64,000 nucleotides of DNA from Roseococcus pinisoli (GCF_018413645.1 NZ_JAHCDA010000001.1:806001-870000), one strand, 5' to 3'. Positions 44,328 to 53,297 are shown, numbered from the stretch's first letter. A program made the numbers and translations. Notes: a model not told the origin generated them from the letters alone.

Positions 44328-45662
44328 CTAGCGGCGGGACAGGCTCACCACGGCGGCGATCACGGCGAACATCATGCCGCAGAGGAAGGCCAGCCAGGGC
44401 CCCGCCAGCGTGAAGCAGGCGGCCGAGGTGGTCGCGCCGAAGGCCTGGCCCAGCACCCGCGCCGTGGCCTGCAGCCCGCCCGCGCCGCCGGCCCGCGCGC
44501 GCGGCGCGTTGCCGATGATCGTGCGGTTGTTCGGCGCCTGGAAGAAGCCGAAGCCGATGCCGGCCAGCAGCAGCGCGGGGCAGATCAGCTCCGGACGGTC
44601 GGCCGGCAAGAAGGCCAGCGCCGCCACGGCGATGGCCAGGGTCACGCCGCCCACCGCGCAGGGGATCGCCGAAGGCAGCCGGTCCGACAGCCGGCCCGCA
44701 ATGGGCGCGAGCAGGCCGATCGCGATCGGATAGGGGGTGATGATCAGCCCGATCTGCAGCGGCGTGAATCCCGCCGCCGAGAGGTGGAAGGGCATGTTGA
44801 TCGCGACCAGGCTGTTCACCGCGAACATGCAGGTGGAGGCGATGACCGCGAGGCGGATCGACCGCACGCGCAGCAGGTCGAGCGGCAGCAGCGGCGTCGA
44901 GCGCGACAGCTCGCGCCAGACCAGCGCCGTGCCGCAGGCCGCGCCCGCCGCCAGCAGGATGACGCCGCCCCCGGGGCGGTGCAGCAGCAGGTCGAGGCCC
45001 AGGAAGACGAAGCCGAAGGCGGCGAGGTTCAGCGCCGCCGAGGCGAAGTCGAAGGGCCGACGCTGCGGCGGCACATCCGGCAGGTGCCGCACCCCGAAGG
45101 CCAGCACCGCGATGCCGATCGGCAGATGCACCGCGAAGACGAAAGGCCAGGGCGCCACGGCGAGCACCGCCGCGCCGATGGAGGGCCCGGCGGCGGAACA
45201 GATCGCGACGGTCATCGCATTGTTGCCGATCGCGCGGCCGAGATGCGAGGTCGGGTTGGTGTGGCGGATCAGCCCCGACAGCAGGCTCATCACCGCCGCC
45301 GCGCCGAAGCCCTGCACCACGCGCGTCACCAGCAGCACGTCGAAATTGGGTGCCAGCGCCGAGCCCAGGGCGCCAAGCAGGAAGAGCGCGAGGCCGGCGC
45401 TCCAGACCCGCTTGAACCCCAGGATCTCGCCCAGCGAGGAGAAGGGGATCAGCATTCCCACGACGGTGATCTGGAAGGCGTTCACCACCCAGACGGACTC
45501 GGCCGGCGTAAGATCGAGGGTGCGCGCGACCGAGGGCAGCGCGATGTTCACCATGCTGGAATCGAGCACCGAGATGGCGATGCCTGCCGCGAGGCAGATC
45601 GACGCATAGGCCCTGCGCGGTTGTGGCAGGCCGTCGGGCTCGGCCCTTGCCGATTGGGACAT
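44328..45662 (-). CDS. MFS transporter (DHA-type)
   Basis: A 444-residue membrane protein with about 12-14 helices. It has the DHA2-like start LAAGIAISVLDSSMVNIALP and AESVWVVNAFQITVVGMLIP. The usual MFS turn reads GEILGFKRVWSAGLALFLLG and is followed by TRVVQGFGAAAVMS. This group exports drugs or small metabolites. It lies 111 bases after asd and 111 bases before the nitrile-hydratase-like set on the same strand. It might move a substrate of those enzymes, but this is only positional. Confidence 0.86.
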   Translation of the reverse strand: MSQSARAEPDGLPQPRRAYASICLAAGIAISVLDSSMVNIALPSVARTLDLTPAESVWVVNAFQITVVGMLIPFSSLGEILGFKRVWSAGLALFLLGALGSALAPNFDVLLVTRVVQGFGAAAVMSLLSGLIRHTNPTSHLGRAIGNNAMTVAICSAAGPSIGAAVLAVAPWPFVFAVHLPIGIAVLAFGVRHLPDVPPQRRPFDFASAALNLAAFGFVFLGLDLLLHRPGGGVILLAAGAACGTALVWRELSRSTPLLPLDLLRVRSIRLAVIASTCMFAVNSLVAINMPFHLSAAGFTPLQIGLIITPYPIAIGLLAPIAGRLSDRLPSAIPCAVGGVTLAIAVAALAFLPADRPELICPALLLAGIGFGFFQAPNNRTIIGNAPRARAGGAGGLQATARVLGQAFGATTSAACFTLAGPWLAFLCGMMFAVIAAVVSLSRR

Positions 45663-45772
45663 GCTACGCCCCGGCCCCGCGATGAGACTTCATGACCTTA
45701 TACCCCCCGGTCAGGTCGTCGCACGGTGGAATCGTTGCGAAAAGCCTCCGACCGGCACGGCAGCCCTGCGGC

Positions 45773-46381
45773 TCACGCGGCGCGGGATTCCCGGCGGCCG
45801 ACGCGCGGCAGGGTGACGCCCACCATGTCGTCGCGCGTGACCAGCGCGGTCAGCTGGTCCTCGGTCCAGCCCTCCGTGCCGGCGGGCCGCTGCGGCAGCA
45901 CCATCCAGCGGAAGTCGGCCGTGCTGTCCACGACGCGGACCTGCATGCCCGCGGGCAGCACCGTTCCGAATTCCGCGAGCACCGCGCGCGGCTCGCGCAC
46001 GGCGCGGCTGCGATAGGCGGCGGATTTGTACCAGTGCGGCGGGTAGCCGATGATGGCGCGCGGGTAGCAGCTGCACAGCGTGCAGACCACGAGGTGGTGC
46101 ACGCCCGCCGTGTCCTCGAGCACACCCAGCGGCGGGTTGCCGCGCATGGAGATGCCCATGGCCTCGGCCGCCGCCGTGCCGTCGCGCAGCAGCAGGGCGC
46201 GCCATTCGGGATCGATCCAGGCGCGGGCCACCATGCGCGCGCCGGTCATCGGATTGGCGCGGTCGGCCGAGGCGCGCTTGAGCTCGATCTCCTCGTCGCT
46301 GACGATGCCGCGCCGCTTGAGCGCCGCCTCCAGCTTCGCGAGCAGCGCCAGGCTTTCGGCGCGGGGCGGTTGGTTCGCCAT
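45773..46381 (-). CDS. nthA: Nitrile hydratase alpha / thiocyanate hydrolase gamma-type subunit
   Basis: A 202-residue subunit that carries the metal site. The motif VVCTLCSCYPRAIIGYPPHW has the three cysteines and the CTLC form seen in cobalt enzymes (iron enzymes have CSLC). Flanking regions YRSRAVREPRAVLAEFGTVL and DSTADFRWMVLPQRPAGTEG match the family. It would hydrate a nitrile to an amide, or act as thiocyanate hydrolase gamma. ATG 46381 shares a base with the stop of the gene before it (TAATG). The metal site would need cysteine oxidation in the active enzyme. Confidence 0.9.
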   Translation of the reverse strand: MANQPPRAESLALLAKLEAALKRRGIVSDEEIELKRASADRANPMTGARMVARAWIDPEWRALLLRDGTAAAEAMGISMRGNPPLGVLEDTAGVHHLVVCTLCSCYPRAIIGYPPHWYKSAAYRSRAVREPRAVLAEFGTVLPAGMQVRVVDSTADFRWMVLPQRPAGTEGWTEDQLTALVTRDDMVGVTLPRVGRRESRAA

Positions 46382-46692
46382 TATGCTTCCTCCAGCCAAT
46401 GCTCGAAGAGTTCGATGAGCAGCGTGTCCCCCGCCTCGCCGTCGCCCCAGACCGGCGGCTGGTCGAACAGCACGTGGTAGAGCACGCGTGGCTCGGCGGG
46501 GCGGTTGAAGGCGATGTCCTCGGGGTTCGGGAAGGTGCCGAGCGCGCGCACGATGCGGCCGATCCTGCCGCGCGCGTAATGCGGCGTGCGAAGATGCATG
46601 CGCGCCACGCGCTCGGGCTTGGCATCCTTCACGCGCACACTCTGGCCCGCGGCGAAGCGCGCCGCGGAGACCTGCCCGGCGCCGGTGCTCAC
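46381..46692 (-). CDS. Nitrile hydratase beta C-terminal half / thiocyanate hydrolase alpha-type subunit
   Basis: A 103-residue SH3-like barrel equal to the C-terminal part of nitrile hydratase beta. Visible are AARFAAGQSVRVKDAKPERV, MHLRTPHYARGRIGRIVRAL, the loop PNPEDIAFNRP and VLYHVLFDQPPVWGDGEAGD. The arginines in YARGRIGR correspond to residues that contact the metal-site cysteines in the related enzymes. The GTG start at 46692 overlaps the stop of the gene before it (GTGA), which fixes the start. Together with the next gene upstream it makes one split beta subunit, as in thiocyanate hydrolase. Confidence 0.8.
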   Translation of the reverse strand: MSTGAGQVSAARFAAGQSVRVKDAKPERVARMHLRTPHYARGRIGRIVRALGTFPNPEDIAFNRPAEPRVLYHVLFDQPPVWGDGEAGDTLLIELFEHWLEEA

Positions 46693-46991
46693 TGCAGCTC
46701 CTCCCAGGTGACGACGCCCTTGGCGATCATCACGGCGGCGACGGCACGCAGCCATTTCTCGTAGTAGGTGAGGTCGAAATACTCGGCCTCGGGCAGGCTC
46801 TCGATGTTGAAGCGCTGCTCGTCGGTGGTGATCAGCCCCTTGTCGCGCAGCACGGCGCGCAGCGCGTCCACCCGCTTGCCGAAATCGTCAGGCGGCGCGT
46901 CGTCCTCGATCTCGACGGGCGTGCAGCGGAAGCGCGGATTGCCGCCGAGGTCGTGCTGCGCCGGGAAGGGCGCGAGATTGGGCGTTTCCAT
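46689..46991 (-). CDS. Nitrile hydratase beta N-terminal half / thiocyanate hydrolase beta-type subunit
   Basis: A 100-residue helical protein equal to the N-terminal part of nitrile hydratase beta. The segments FPAQHDLGGNPRF, FNIESLPEAEYFDLTYYEKW and LRAVAAVMIAKGVVTWEEL match it. Proteins of this size are also called nitrile hydratase accessory proteins, so either a subunit or a cobalt chaperone is possible. A strong AGGAGGT lies 11 bases before ATG 46991. It is the first gene of the set. Confidence 0.82.
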   Translation of the reverse strand: METPNLAPFPAQHDLGGNPRFRCTPVEIEDDAPPDDFGKRVDALRAVLRDKGLITTDEQRFNIESLPEAEYFDLTYYEKWLRAVAAVMIAKGVVTWEELQ

Positions 46992-47044
46992 GTGTCGAGC
47001 CTACCTCCTGGAAAGCGAAAATCTCAACCGTGCTGAGGGCAGGC

Positions 47045-48388
47045 CTAGCGCAGGGCCTGCGCCTCCCTTGCATAGCCGACGCGGCGTTCGGGCGGCGTCG
47101 GCCAGCGGCCGGTCACGCGCTCCAACAGCAACCGCGCATCGGCTTCCATGCCGGCCTCCATCGCGCAGTCGAGGAAGAGCTGCTCCAGCACGTCCTGCTG
47201 GGCATGGCTGCCGCCGAGCTCGTAGAGGCCGCCGATGGCCGGGCGCATCACCTGCACGGCCGCCGCATGCTGGCCGCGCGCGCGCAACAGCAGCGCCTCG
47301 CAGCAGGGCAGGGCCGCGTCGCGCACGATGCGGGCATTCTCGCCCGTATTGGCGCGGGCATAGTCGCGCAGCGCCTCCAGCATCTTTCCTGCGGCATCGA
47401 GGCGGCCATCGGCCGTCAGCGCCATCATCCAGTGCGGCAGGGTGAAGGCGGAGAGGCAGTCGCCGATGCGGCCCTCGGCCTTGTCCGCGAGCTCCAGCCA
47501 GCGCTCGCCCACATCGACGCCCTGGCGCTGCAGCCGGAAGAGCATGGAGGCCGCGTTCTGGCAGTCGATGTAGAGGTCGGGCTGCATCTGGGTGATGGGG
47601 CTGTCCAGGTCGCGGAAGCCCGTGTCGTAGAGGCGCAGCACCTCGTCGAACTCGCCGCGCTCCATGTGGAACATGGCCTGGTGCCAGGAGAGGTGGTGCA
47701 GCAGGTTGTTGCCGCCCGCGAAGTTCTGCGAGAGGCCGGTGATCCAGCCGATGCCCTCGGCCCGGCGCCCCTGCATCTCCAGCACATGGGCCACCGCATG
47801 CGCGGCCCAGAGATCGGCCGGATCGCGGCGGATGGCCTCGCGCCCCGCGGCTTCGGCGATCACCAGGCTCCCGCATTCCTCATGCGCGAAGGCCCGGCAG
47901 GCGAGCATGGAGCCGTAGCCCGGCATGCCGCCGTCCCAATGCGGCAGCGCCTGCTCGACGGTCGCCATCATCTCCGGCGCCTTGCCCATCCAGAAGGAGG
48001 CGAAGTGGTGCAGACGGAAGGCGAGGATGTCGCGCGGATATTCGGCCAGCAGCTCCGCCCAGATCGCGATCGCGCGGTCCTGCCCGCCCTCGGCCCAGGC
48101 GTCCAGCGCGGCAATATGGCGCTGCTCGCGCTCATTGCCGCCCAGGGCGCGGGCCTGTTCCAGCGCGGCCTTCGCCGCCGGCACATGCGCCGACTTGTAG
48201 GCGAGCATGGCGAAGGCGGCCTTCATGGCGTGCAGCAGCGGCGCCTCGCCATCCAGCTTCAGCGCGGCCTTGAGGCGCAGCGGCGTGTCGGCGCGGTACT
48301 TCAGGAAGCCCTCGATGGTATGGTCGAAGGCCTGCGCCGCCTCGTCCGAGGCGAAGCTGGCGCGGTTGCCCTGGGCGTCATGCGGCAT
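47045..48388 (-). CDS. TPR-repeat protein of the TTC38 type
   Basis: A 447-residue helical-repeat protein. Segments such as HVPAAKAALEQARALGGNER, RHIAALDAWAEGGQDRAIAI, REAIRRDPADLWAAHAVAHV and EALLLRARGQHAAAVQVMRP follow the TPR pattern, and the LHHFASFWMGK region and the WHQAMFHMERGEFDEVLRLY region match TTC38-like proteins. It is cytosolic, with no signal peptide. A biochemical role is unknown. It lies 3 bases after the CoA-transferase gene on the same strand and is likely cotranscribed with it. Confidence 0.82.
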   Translation of the reverse strand: MPHDAQGNRASFASDEAAQAFDHTIEGFLKYRADTPLRLKAALKLDGEAPLLHAMKAAFAMLAYKSAHVPAAKAALEQARALGGNEREQRHIAALDAWAEGGQDRAIAIWAELLAEYPRDILAFRLHHFASFWMGKAPEMMATVEQALPHWDGGMPGYGSMLACRAFAHEECGSLVIAEAAGREAIRRDPADLWAAHAVAHVLEMQGRRAEGIGWITGLSQNFAGGNNLLHHLSWHQAMFHMERGEFDEVLRLYDTGFRDLDSPITQMQPDLYIDCQNAASMLFRLQRQGVDVGERWLELADKAEGRIGDCLSAFTLPHWMMALTADGRLDAAGKMLEALRDYARANTGENARIVRDAALPCCEALLLRARGQHAAAVQVMRPAIGGLYELGGSHAQQDVLEQLFLDCAMEAGMEADARLLLERVTGRWPTPPERRVGYAREAQALR

Positions 48389-48391
48389 GGC

Positions 48392-49510
48392 TCAGACTCC
48401 GAATTCGGCCAGCACCGCCTCGGTATCCTGCCCGAGCGCCGGCGCGGCCGGCTCCCAGGCACCGAGGCCGGGGATGGCCGGGAAAGGCATAGGCCCAAGG
48501 CCGGGCTGATCCAGGATCGGCGCCGCGCGGGTGGCCTGGACGTGCTGCTCCGCCAGGTATTCCAGCGGCGTGTTCACGCGGTCGCAGAGCAGGCGCGCGG
48601 CCTGCAGGAGCGCAAGCCATTCGGCGGCGGTCTTCGTCAGGAAGATCTCCCGCAGGATCGCGACCAGCGCGGGCTTGTTGGCGAAGCGCGTCGGGAAGTC
48701 CTTGAAACGCGGATCCTGCGTCAGCTCCGGCCGGCCCAGCACCTCGCAGAGCGTCACCCATTCGGGTTCGCGCACCAGGGCGAACATCACCGAGACGCCG
48801 TCCTTCGCCGGATAGGCGCCGGCGGGCGTGTTCACCTCGTCGGGCATGCGGCCGAGCAGGCCGGATTCCGCGATGGGCAGCACCAGCATGGAGGCCGCGC
48901 CCTGCATCAGCGAGATGTCGAGGTGCCGGCGCTTCGGCGGCGCGCCGGTCGCGCGGTCATGCGCCTGCTCGGCCAGCGCGGCCTGGCAGGCGGCGAAGGC
49001 GGAAAGGCCGGTGAAGACGTCCACGATCTGCGTGCCGACACGATGCGGCAGCGCGTCCATGCCCGGGTTGATCGCGACCACGCCGCAGAAGGCCTGGGCC
49101 ACGCTGTCGGTGCAGGGGCGCTCGCTATAGGGGCCCGACTGGCCGAAGCCAGAGACGGAGATGCAGACGGCGTCGGGCTTGGCATTCTCGGGCCCGAGGC
49201 CGATGCGCTGCGCCACGCCGGGGCGGAAGGCCTCGATCAGGACATCGGCCTTCGCGGCCAGCTTCGCGGTCCTCGCGCGGTCGGTCTCATCGGTGAGGTC
49301 GAGCACTATGGCGCGCTTGCCGCGGTTGAAGGCGGTGTGCATCACGCTGTGGCTCTCCGCGCGCGTGCTGAGCCCGCGCGACCAGTCGCCCTTGGGCGGC
49401 TCGAGCTTCACGACATCGGCCCCGCACTGCGCCAGCAGCATCCCGCAATAGGGGCCGGCGATGCCCTGCGCGGCATCGAGAACGAAGAGACCCTTGTAGG
49501 GCTTCGGCAT
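48392..49510 (-). CDS. CaiB/BaiF family (type III) CoA-transferase
   Basis: A 372-residue family III CoA-transferase. It starts KGLFVLDAAQGIAGPYCGML and has the nucleotide-binding GADVVKLEPPKGDWSRGL and the catalytic aspartate in GTQIVDVFTGLSAFAACQAA. The C-terminal part has CDRVNTPLEYLAEQHVQATR. AGGAGG lies 6 bases before ATG 49510, so that start is preferred over an upstream open frame to 49615. It is paired with the TPR gene, and the acyl group it transfers is unknown. It is the second such transferase in the window. Confidence 0.88.
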   Translation of the reverse strand: MPKPYKGLFVLDAAQGIAGPYCGMLLAQCGADVVKLEPPKGDWSRGLSTRAESHSVMHTAFNRGKRAIVLDLTDETDRARTAKLAAKADVLIEAFRPGVAQRIGLGPENAKPDAVCISVSGFGQSGPYSERPCTDSVAQAFCGVVAINPGMDALPHRVGTQIVDVFTGLSAFAACQAALAEQAHDRATGAPPKRRHLDISLMQGAASMLVLPIAESGLLGRMPDEVNTPAGAYPAKDGVSVMFALVREPEWVTLCEVLGRPELTQDPRFKDFPTRFANKPALVAILREIFLTKTAAEWLALLQAARLLCDRVNTPLEYLAEQHVQATRAAPILDQPGLGPMPFPAIPGLGAWEPAAPALGQDTEAVLAEFGV

Positions 49511-49629
49511 CGCATCCTCCTGTTGGGAGGCATCATCACGGAAAAGCTCGCCGGAGCGAAGAGACCTCCGGGCGTGGACATCAATTACATGATTTGGCAC
49601 TTTAATCCGAAGCATCGGAGAGGATAGCC

Positions 49630-50154
49630 ATGGATCTGCTGCTGACCCGCCAGGTCATCGCCGGCGAAGCCACGATCGGGACGCTGGAGATCGACGGCGA
49701 GTTCCAGTGCCACACGCTGGAGGACCTCGAGAGGTCCAAGAAGATCCACGGCAAGACCGCGATTCCGCCCGGCAGCTACCGCCTGACCCTGGAGGAGAGC
49801 CCGCGCCTGTCGGACCGCTATGCCAAGCAAGGGCGCAGCCGGCTGATCCCGCGGCTGCACGACGTGCAGAACTTCTCGGGCATCCTCATCCATATCGGCA
49901 ATAAGCCGGAGGACACGGATGGCTGCATCCTCGTGGGCAGCTGGAAGCCCGGCCTGAAGGGCTACATCGCCAGCTCCGGCAAGGCCTATGACGCGCTGCA
50001 TGCCAAGCTCTCCAAGGCCACGAGCCTGCGCATCACCGTCAAGAACCACATGGCCGAGGCCGAGGCGCGGATGCGCCACCCGCCCAAGGTCCTTTTCGAA
50101 AGTGTGCGCCGCCCGCCCGGCTACTGCCAGTTCTTCGACTCCTTCTCCATGTGA
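49630..50154 (+). CDS. DUF5675-family protein
   Basis: The 174-residue protein has the DUF5675 pattern: the start TIGTLEIDGEFQCHTLEDLE, the central AIPPGSYRLTLEESPRLS, and the segment ILIHIGNKPEDTDGCILVGS. The histidine and cysteine in that segment resemble the active site of L,D-transpeptidases. The last 45 residues are not conserved. There is no signal peptide, so it would act in the cytoplasm or be secreted by another route. It is divergent from the CoA-transferase gene. Function is unknown, though family members are common in phages. Confidence 0.75.
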   Translation: MDLLLTRQVIAGEATIGTLEIDGEFQCHTLEDLERSKKIHGKTAIPPGSYRLTLEESPRLSDRYAKQGRSRLIPRLHDVQNFSGILIHIGNKPEDTDGCILVGSWKPGLKGYIASSGKAYDALHAKLSKATSLRITVKNHMAEAEARMRHPPKVLFESVRRPPGYCQFFDSFSM

Positions 50155-50219
50155 GCAAACGCGGCATGGCCGTGCCCGCGGGCTGCGCTATCCTCAGCGC
50201 AACCAACAAAGGAACGTCC

Positions 50220-51182
50220 ATGACCGCCACCCGCCGCGCCCTTCTGGGCGCCGCCCTCGCCGCACCGGCCATCGCCCAGGCGCAGGACGCGCCCGGCCGC
50301 CCGGTGCGCGTGATCGTCCCCTATCCGCCGGGTGGCCCGACCGACATCGTGGGCCGCGTCACGGCCGCCGGCCTCCAGGCGGAACTCGGCTCGCCCTTCG
50401 TGGTGGACAACCGGGCCGGCGCCGGCGGCTCCATCGGCGCGGGCGAGGCCTCCCGCGCCGCGCCGGACGGCGCGACCCTGCTGGTCAACGCCTCGGCCCA
50501 TGTCATCACGCCGCATCTGATGCCGGGCCTGCCCTTCAACGCGCTGACCGACTTCACGCCCATCACCGAGATCGTGAAGGTGCCGCTCATCCTCGTCGTG
50601 AACGAGGCGGTACCGGTGCGTTCCGTGCAGGACCTCATCTCGCTGGCGCGGGCGCAGCCGGGGCGGATCTCCTACGCCTCCTCCTCCATCGGCGGCGCGC
50701 CGCATCTGGCGGGCGAGCTCTTCAAGCTGATGACGCGGACGGACATCACCCACATCCCCTATCGCGGCTCCGGCCCCGCCTTGCAGGACCTGCTGGCCGG
50801 CACGGTCCAGGTCATGTTCGACAGCCTGGCCTCCTCGGCCGAGCATGTGCGCTCGGGGCGGCTGCGCGCCGTCGCGGTGACGACGACGCAGCGCCTGCCG
50901 AGTCATCCGGAACTGCCGACCATCGCCGAGTCCGGCGTCCCCGGCTACGAGATGACCACCTGGTACGCCATGTGGGGGCCGAAGAACCTGCCGCCCGCCA
51001 TGGCCGCGCGCATGCAGCAGGCGGTCGCGAAGGTCTGCCAGCGCGAGGATGCCCGCGCGCGCTTCGCCTCCATGAGCGCCGAGCCGATCGCCAGCGCGCC
51101 GGCCGATTTTGCCCGCTTCTCCGCAAGCGAGTACGAGCGTTTCGGGCGGCTCGTTCGTGATGCCGAGATCAAGGGGGAATGA
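50220..51182 (+). CDS. Bug/TctC-family periplasmic solute-binding protein
   Basis: A 320-residue binding protein. The signal peptide MTATRRALLGAALAAPAIAQ has an AQA site. Family motifs are VRVIVPYPPGGPTDIVGRVT, VVDNRAGAGGSIGAGEASRA, RISYASSSIGGAPHLAGELF and HIPYRGSGPALQDLLAGTVQ. ATG 50220 has AAAGGAAC 5-8 bases upstream. It overlaps the oxidoreductase gene by ATGA, so the two are coupled, but no transporter membrane genes are present. This is the third Bug protein in the window. Confidence 0.9.
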   Translation: MTATRRALLGAALAAPAIAQAQDAPGRPVRVIVPYPPGGPTDIVGRVTAAGLQAELGSPFVVDNRAGAGGSIGAGEASRAAPDGATLLVNASAHVITPHLMPGLPFNALTDFTPITEIVKVPLILVVNEAVPVRSVQDLISLARAQPGRISYASSSIGGAPHLAGELFKLMTRTDITHIPYRGSGPALQDLLAGTVQVMFDSLASSAEHVRSGRLRAVAVTTTQRLPSHPELPTIAESGVPGYEMTTWYAMWGPKNLPPAMAARMQQAVAKVCQREDARARFASMSAEPIASAPADFARFSASEYERFGRLVRDAEIKGE

Positions 51183-52159
51183 TGCGCGCACTGGTCTGCG
51201 AATCCTGGCGGAGCTTCGACGAGCTCGAGATCAAGGACATCCCGCCGCCGCCGATGCGGCCCGGCGCCGTGCGGATCAAGGTGGAGGCGGTGGGCGTCTC
51301 CTTTGCCGTGCAGCTCGTCGTCGCGGGCAAGTACCAGCGCAAGCCGCCGCTGCCCTTCGTGCCCGGCACCGAGGTCGCCGGCACGGTGCTGGAAGGCCCG
51401 CTGCCCAAGGGCACGCGCGTCTTCGCCGCGCTCGACTGGGGCGGCTTCGCGGAGGAGGCGGTGGCGGATGCCATCCACGTCACGCCGATCCCGGACGGGC
51501 TGCCGCTGGCGCCGGCCGTCGCCTTCCCGATCAGCTATCCCACCGCCGGCTCCGCGCTGATGTGGCGCGGCCGCGTGCAGGCGGGCGACTGGGTGCTGGT
51601 GCATGGCGCGGCGGGCGGCGTCGGCCTCGCGGGCGTCGAGATCGTGAAGGCGCTGGGCGGCAAAGTCATCGCCCGTGCGGGCGCGGCCAAGCATGCGATG
51701 CTCCAGGCGCGCGGCGCGGATGCGGTGCTGGACAGCGCCGCCCCCTTCCGCGACCAGGTACGCGAGATCACCGGCGGCGCGGGCGTGAGCTGCGTGCTGG
51801 ACACGCTGGGCGGCGACATCTTCGACGATTCGCTGCGCTGCCTGGGCGATGGCGGCACGCTGGTGACGGTGGGCTATGCCGGCGGCGGGATTCCGACCGT
51901 GCCGGCCAATATCCTCCTGCTGAAGAACATCACCGTCGCGGGGCTGAACTGGGGCACCTATATCGGCTGGTCCCCCGGCGACAACCGCGAGCGCTACGCC
52001 GCGCGCACGCGCGCGTTGTGGGACCAGCTCATGGGCTGGTGGGCCGAGGGCAAGCTGCGGCCCGAGGTGCATGCGAGCTATCCGCTCGAGAACTTCCGCG
52101 AAGCGATGGCGGAGGTGCGGGAGCGGCGCTCGGCCGGGCGCGTCGTACTCGTACCCTGA
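51179..52159 (+). CDS. Zinc-independent quinone oxidoreductase-like medium-chain dehydrogenase
   Basis: A 326-residue MDR protein. It lacks the cysteine and histidine ligands of zinc enzymes and has the quinone-oxidoreductase pattern. The catalytic domain contains FVPGTEVAGTVLEGPLPKGT. The Rossmann domain has WVLVHGAAGGVGLAGVEIVK and GGDGGTLVTVGYAGGGIPTV in similar form. It would reduce a quinone or enone with NADPH. It starts in the stop of the Bug gene, so both may serve one substrate. The substrate is unknown. Confidence 0.86.
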   Translation: MMRALVCESWRSFDELEIKDIPPPPMRPGAVRIKVEAVGVSFAVQLVVAGKYQRKPPLPFVPGTEVAGTVLEGPLPKGTRVFAALDWGGFAEEAVADAIHVTPIPDGLPLAPAVAFPISYPTAGSALMWRGRVQAGDWVLVHGAAGGVGLAGVEIVKALGGKVIARAGAAKHAMLQARGADAVLDSAAPFRDQVREITGGAGVSCVLDTLGGDIFDDSLRCLGDGGTLVTVGYAGGGIPTVPANILLLKNITVAGLNWGTYIGWSPGDNRERYAARTRALWDQLMGWWAEGKLRPEVHASYPLENFREAMAEVRERRSAGRVVLVP

Positions 52160-52163
52160 CGCC

Positions 52164-53297
52164 CTAGGCCAGCGGCGCCGTCCGGTAGAGCGTCACCCGC
52201 AGCCCACCGTGCGGGATGGGTGCCTCGGTCGGCAGGAAGGGCAGGCGGGTGGCATGCGCCAGCGAGGAGTCGCTGGCGATCAGGCCGACGCGCCAGCCCT
52301 TGAAACGGCTCGCCAGCGTCTGCCCGAGGGCGTTGTACAGCGCCGACAGCTTCTGCTTGTCGCCGATCCGCGTGCCATAGGGCGGATTGACGATCACGAG
52401 GCCGGGCGGCCCTTCGGGCGCCGTGATCTCGCTGATCGTGGCCTGCCGGAACTCGGTGCAATCGGCGACGCCCGCGCGCTCGGCATTCGCGACGCTCATC
52501 TCGATCGCACCCGCGTCGCGGTCGCTGCCGTAGAAGCGGGCGGCGGGGACGCGGCGGCTCTTCACCTCGCGCATGTCCTGCCAGGCTTCCGGGTCGAAGG
52601 TCGCGAGCTGCTCGAAGGCGAAGTGGCGGAAGCGGCCGGGGTTGAGCCGGCTCGCGATCTCCGCGGCCTCGATGACGAAGGTGCCGGAGCCGCACATCGG
52701 GTCGAACACGGGCTCGCTGCCGTCATAGCCGCATTGCTGCAGGAAGAGCGCCGCCATGGTCTCGCGCATCGGCGCGCGATTCACGGCCTCCTTGTAGCCG
52801 CGCTTGTGCAGCAGCTCGCCCGAGGTATCGAGGCTGATGGTGCAGAAATCCTGCTCGATCCGAACCCGGACGGTGAGCTCGGCTTCGTCGTCATGCGGCG
52901 CGCCGACGGCCTCCTGGATCGACTTCACGATCCGCTCCTCGGCCGCGCCCGAGTGGTAGATGCGCGAGGACGCGCAGGTGGCCTCGACGCGGAAGGGCAC
53001 GTCGCGGCGCAGGACGCTGGCCCAGGGCACGTGGCGCGCGCGGGCGTCGAGCTGGGCGAGGTGCTGCACCTTGAAGCCATCGAGGCGCGCCAGGACCCGC
53101 CCGGCGCCGCGGATCCACAGATTGGCGCGCCAGACTTCCGGCCAGCCGCCCCGGATCGTGACGCCGCCGGGAACGGGCTTGGCGAGCTTGAAGCCCTTGC
53201 CGCGCACCTCGGTATGCAGCGCGGCCTCCAGGCCCGGCAGGGCGGCCAGGAAAATCTCGAAATTCTGGTCTTTGGGCGTCTTGGCGGAATGCGGCAT
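52164..53297 (-). CDS. THUMP-domain RNA methyltransferase, RlmL-like
   Basis: A 377-residue class I methyltransferase. The N-terminal 150 residues form a ferredoxin-like and THUMP RNA-binding region, ending near KRGYKEAVNRAPMRETMAAL. The catalytic domain has DPMCGSGTFVIEAAEIASRL (AdoMet site) and IVNPPYGTRIGDKQKLSALY with the NPPY motif of N-methyltransferases. It is like the N-terminal half of E. coli RlmKL and its single-domain homologues, which make m2G2445 in 23S rRNA. It has no RlmK part. It follows the crotonase gene by 41 bases. Confidence 0.86.
   Translation of the reverse strand: MPHSAKTPKDQNFEIFLAALPGLEAALHTEVRGKGFKLAKPVPGGVTIRGGWPEVWRANLWIRGAGRVLARLDGFKVQHLAQLDARARHVPWASVLRRDVPFRVEATCASSRIYHSGAAEERIVKSIQEAVGAPHDDEAELTVRVRIEQDFCTISLDTSGELLHKRGYKEAVNRAPMRETMAALFLQQCGYDGSEPVFDPMCGSGTFVIEAAEIASRLNPGRFRHFAFEQLATFDPEAWQDMREVKSRRVPAARFYGSDRDAGAIEMSVANAERAGVADCTEFRQATISEITAPEGPPGLVIVNPPYGTRIGDKQKLSALYNALGQTLASRFKGWRVGLIASDSSLAHATRLPFLPTEAPIPHGGLRVTLYRTAPLA

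Noticed and set aside
43206-45695. An 829-residue plus-strand frame across asd and the MFS gene.
   Set aside because: It spans two real genes and their gap on the other strand, and its translation is arginine- and histidine-rich with no domain.
49593-49605. TGGCAC followed by TTTAATCC, like a sigma-54 promoter upstream of the DUF5675 gene.
   Set aside because: The -12 part lacks the required GC pair (TCCG in place of TTGCA), so it is only half of the site.
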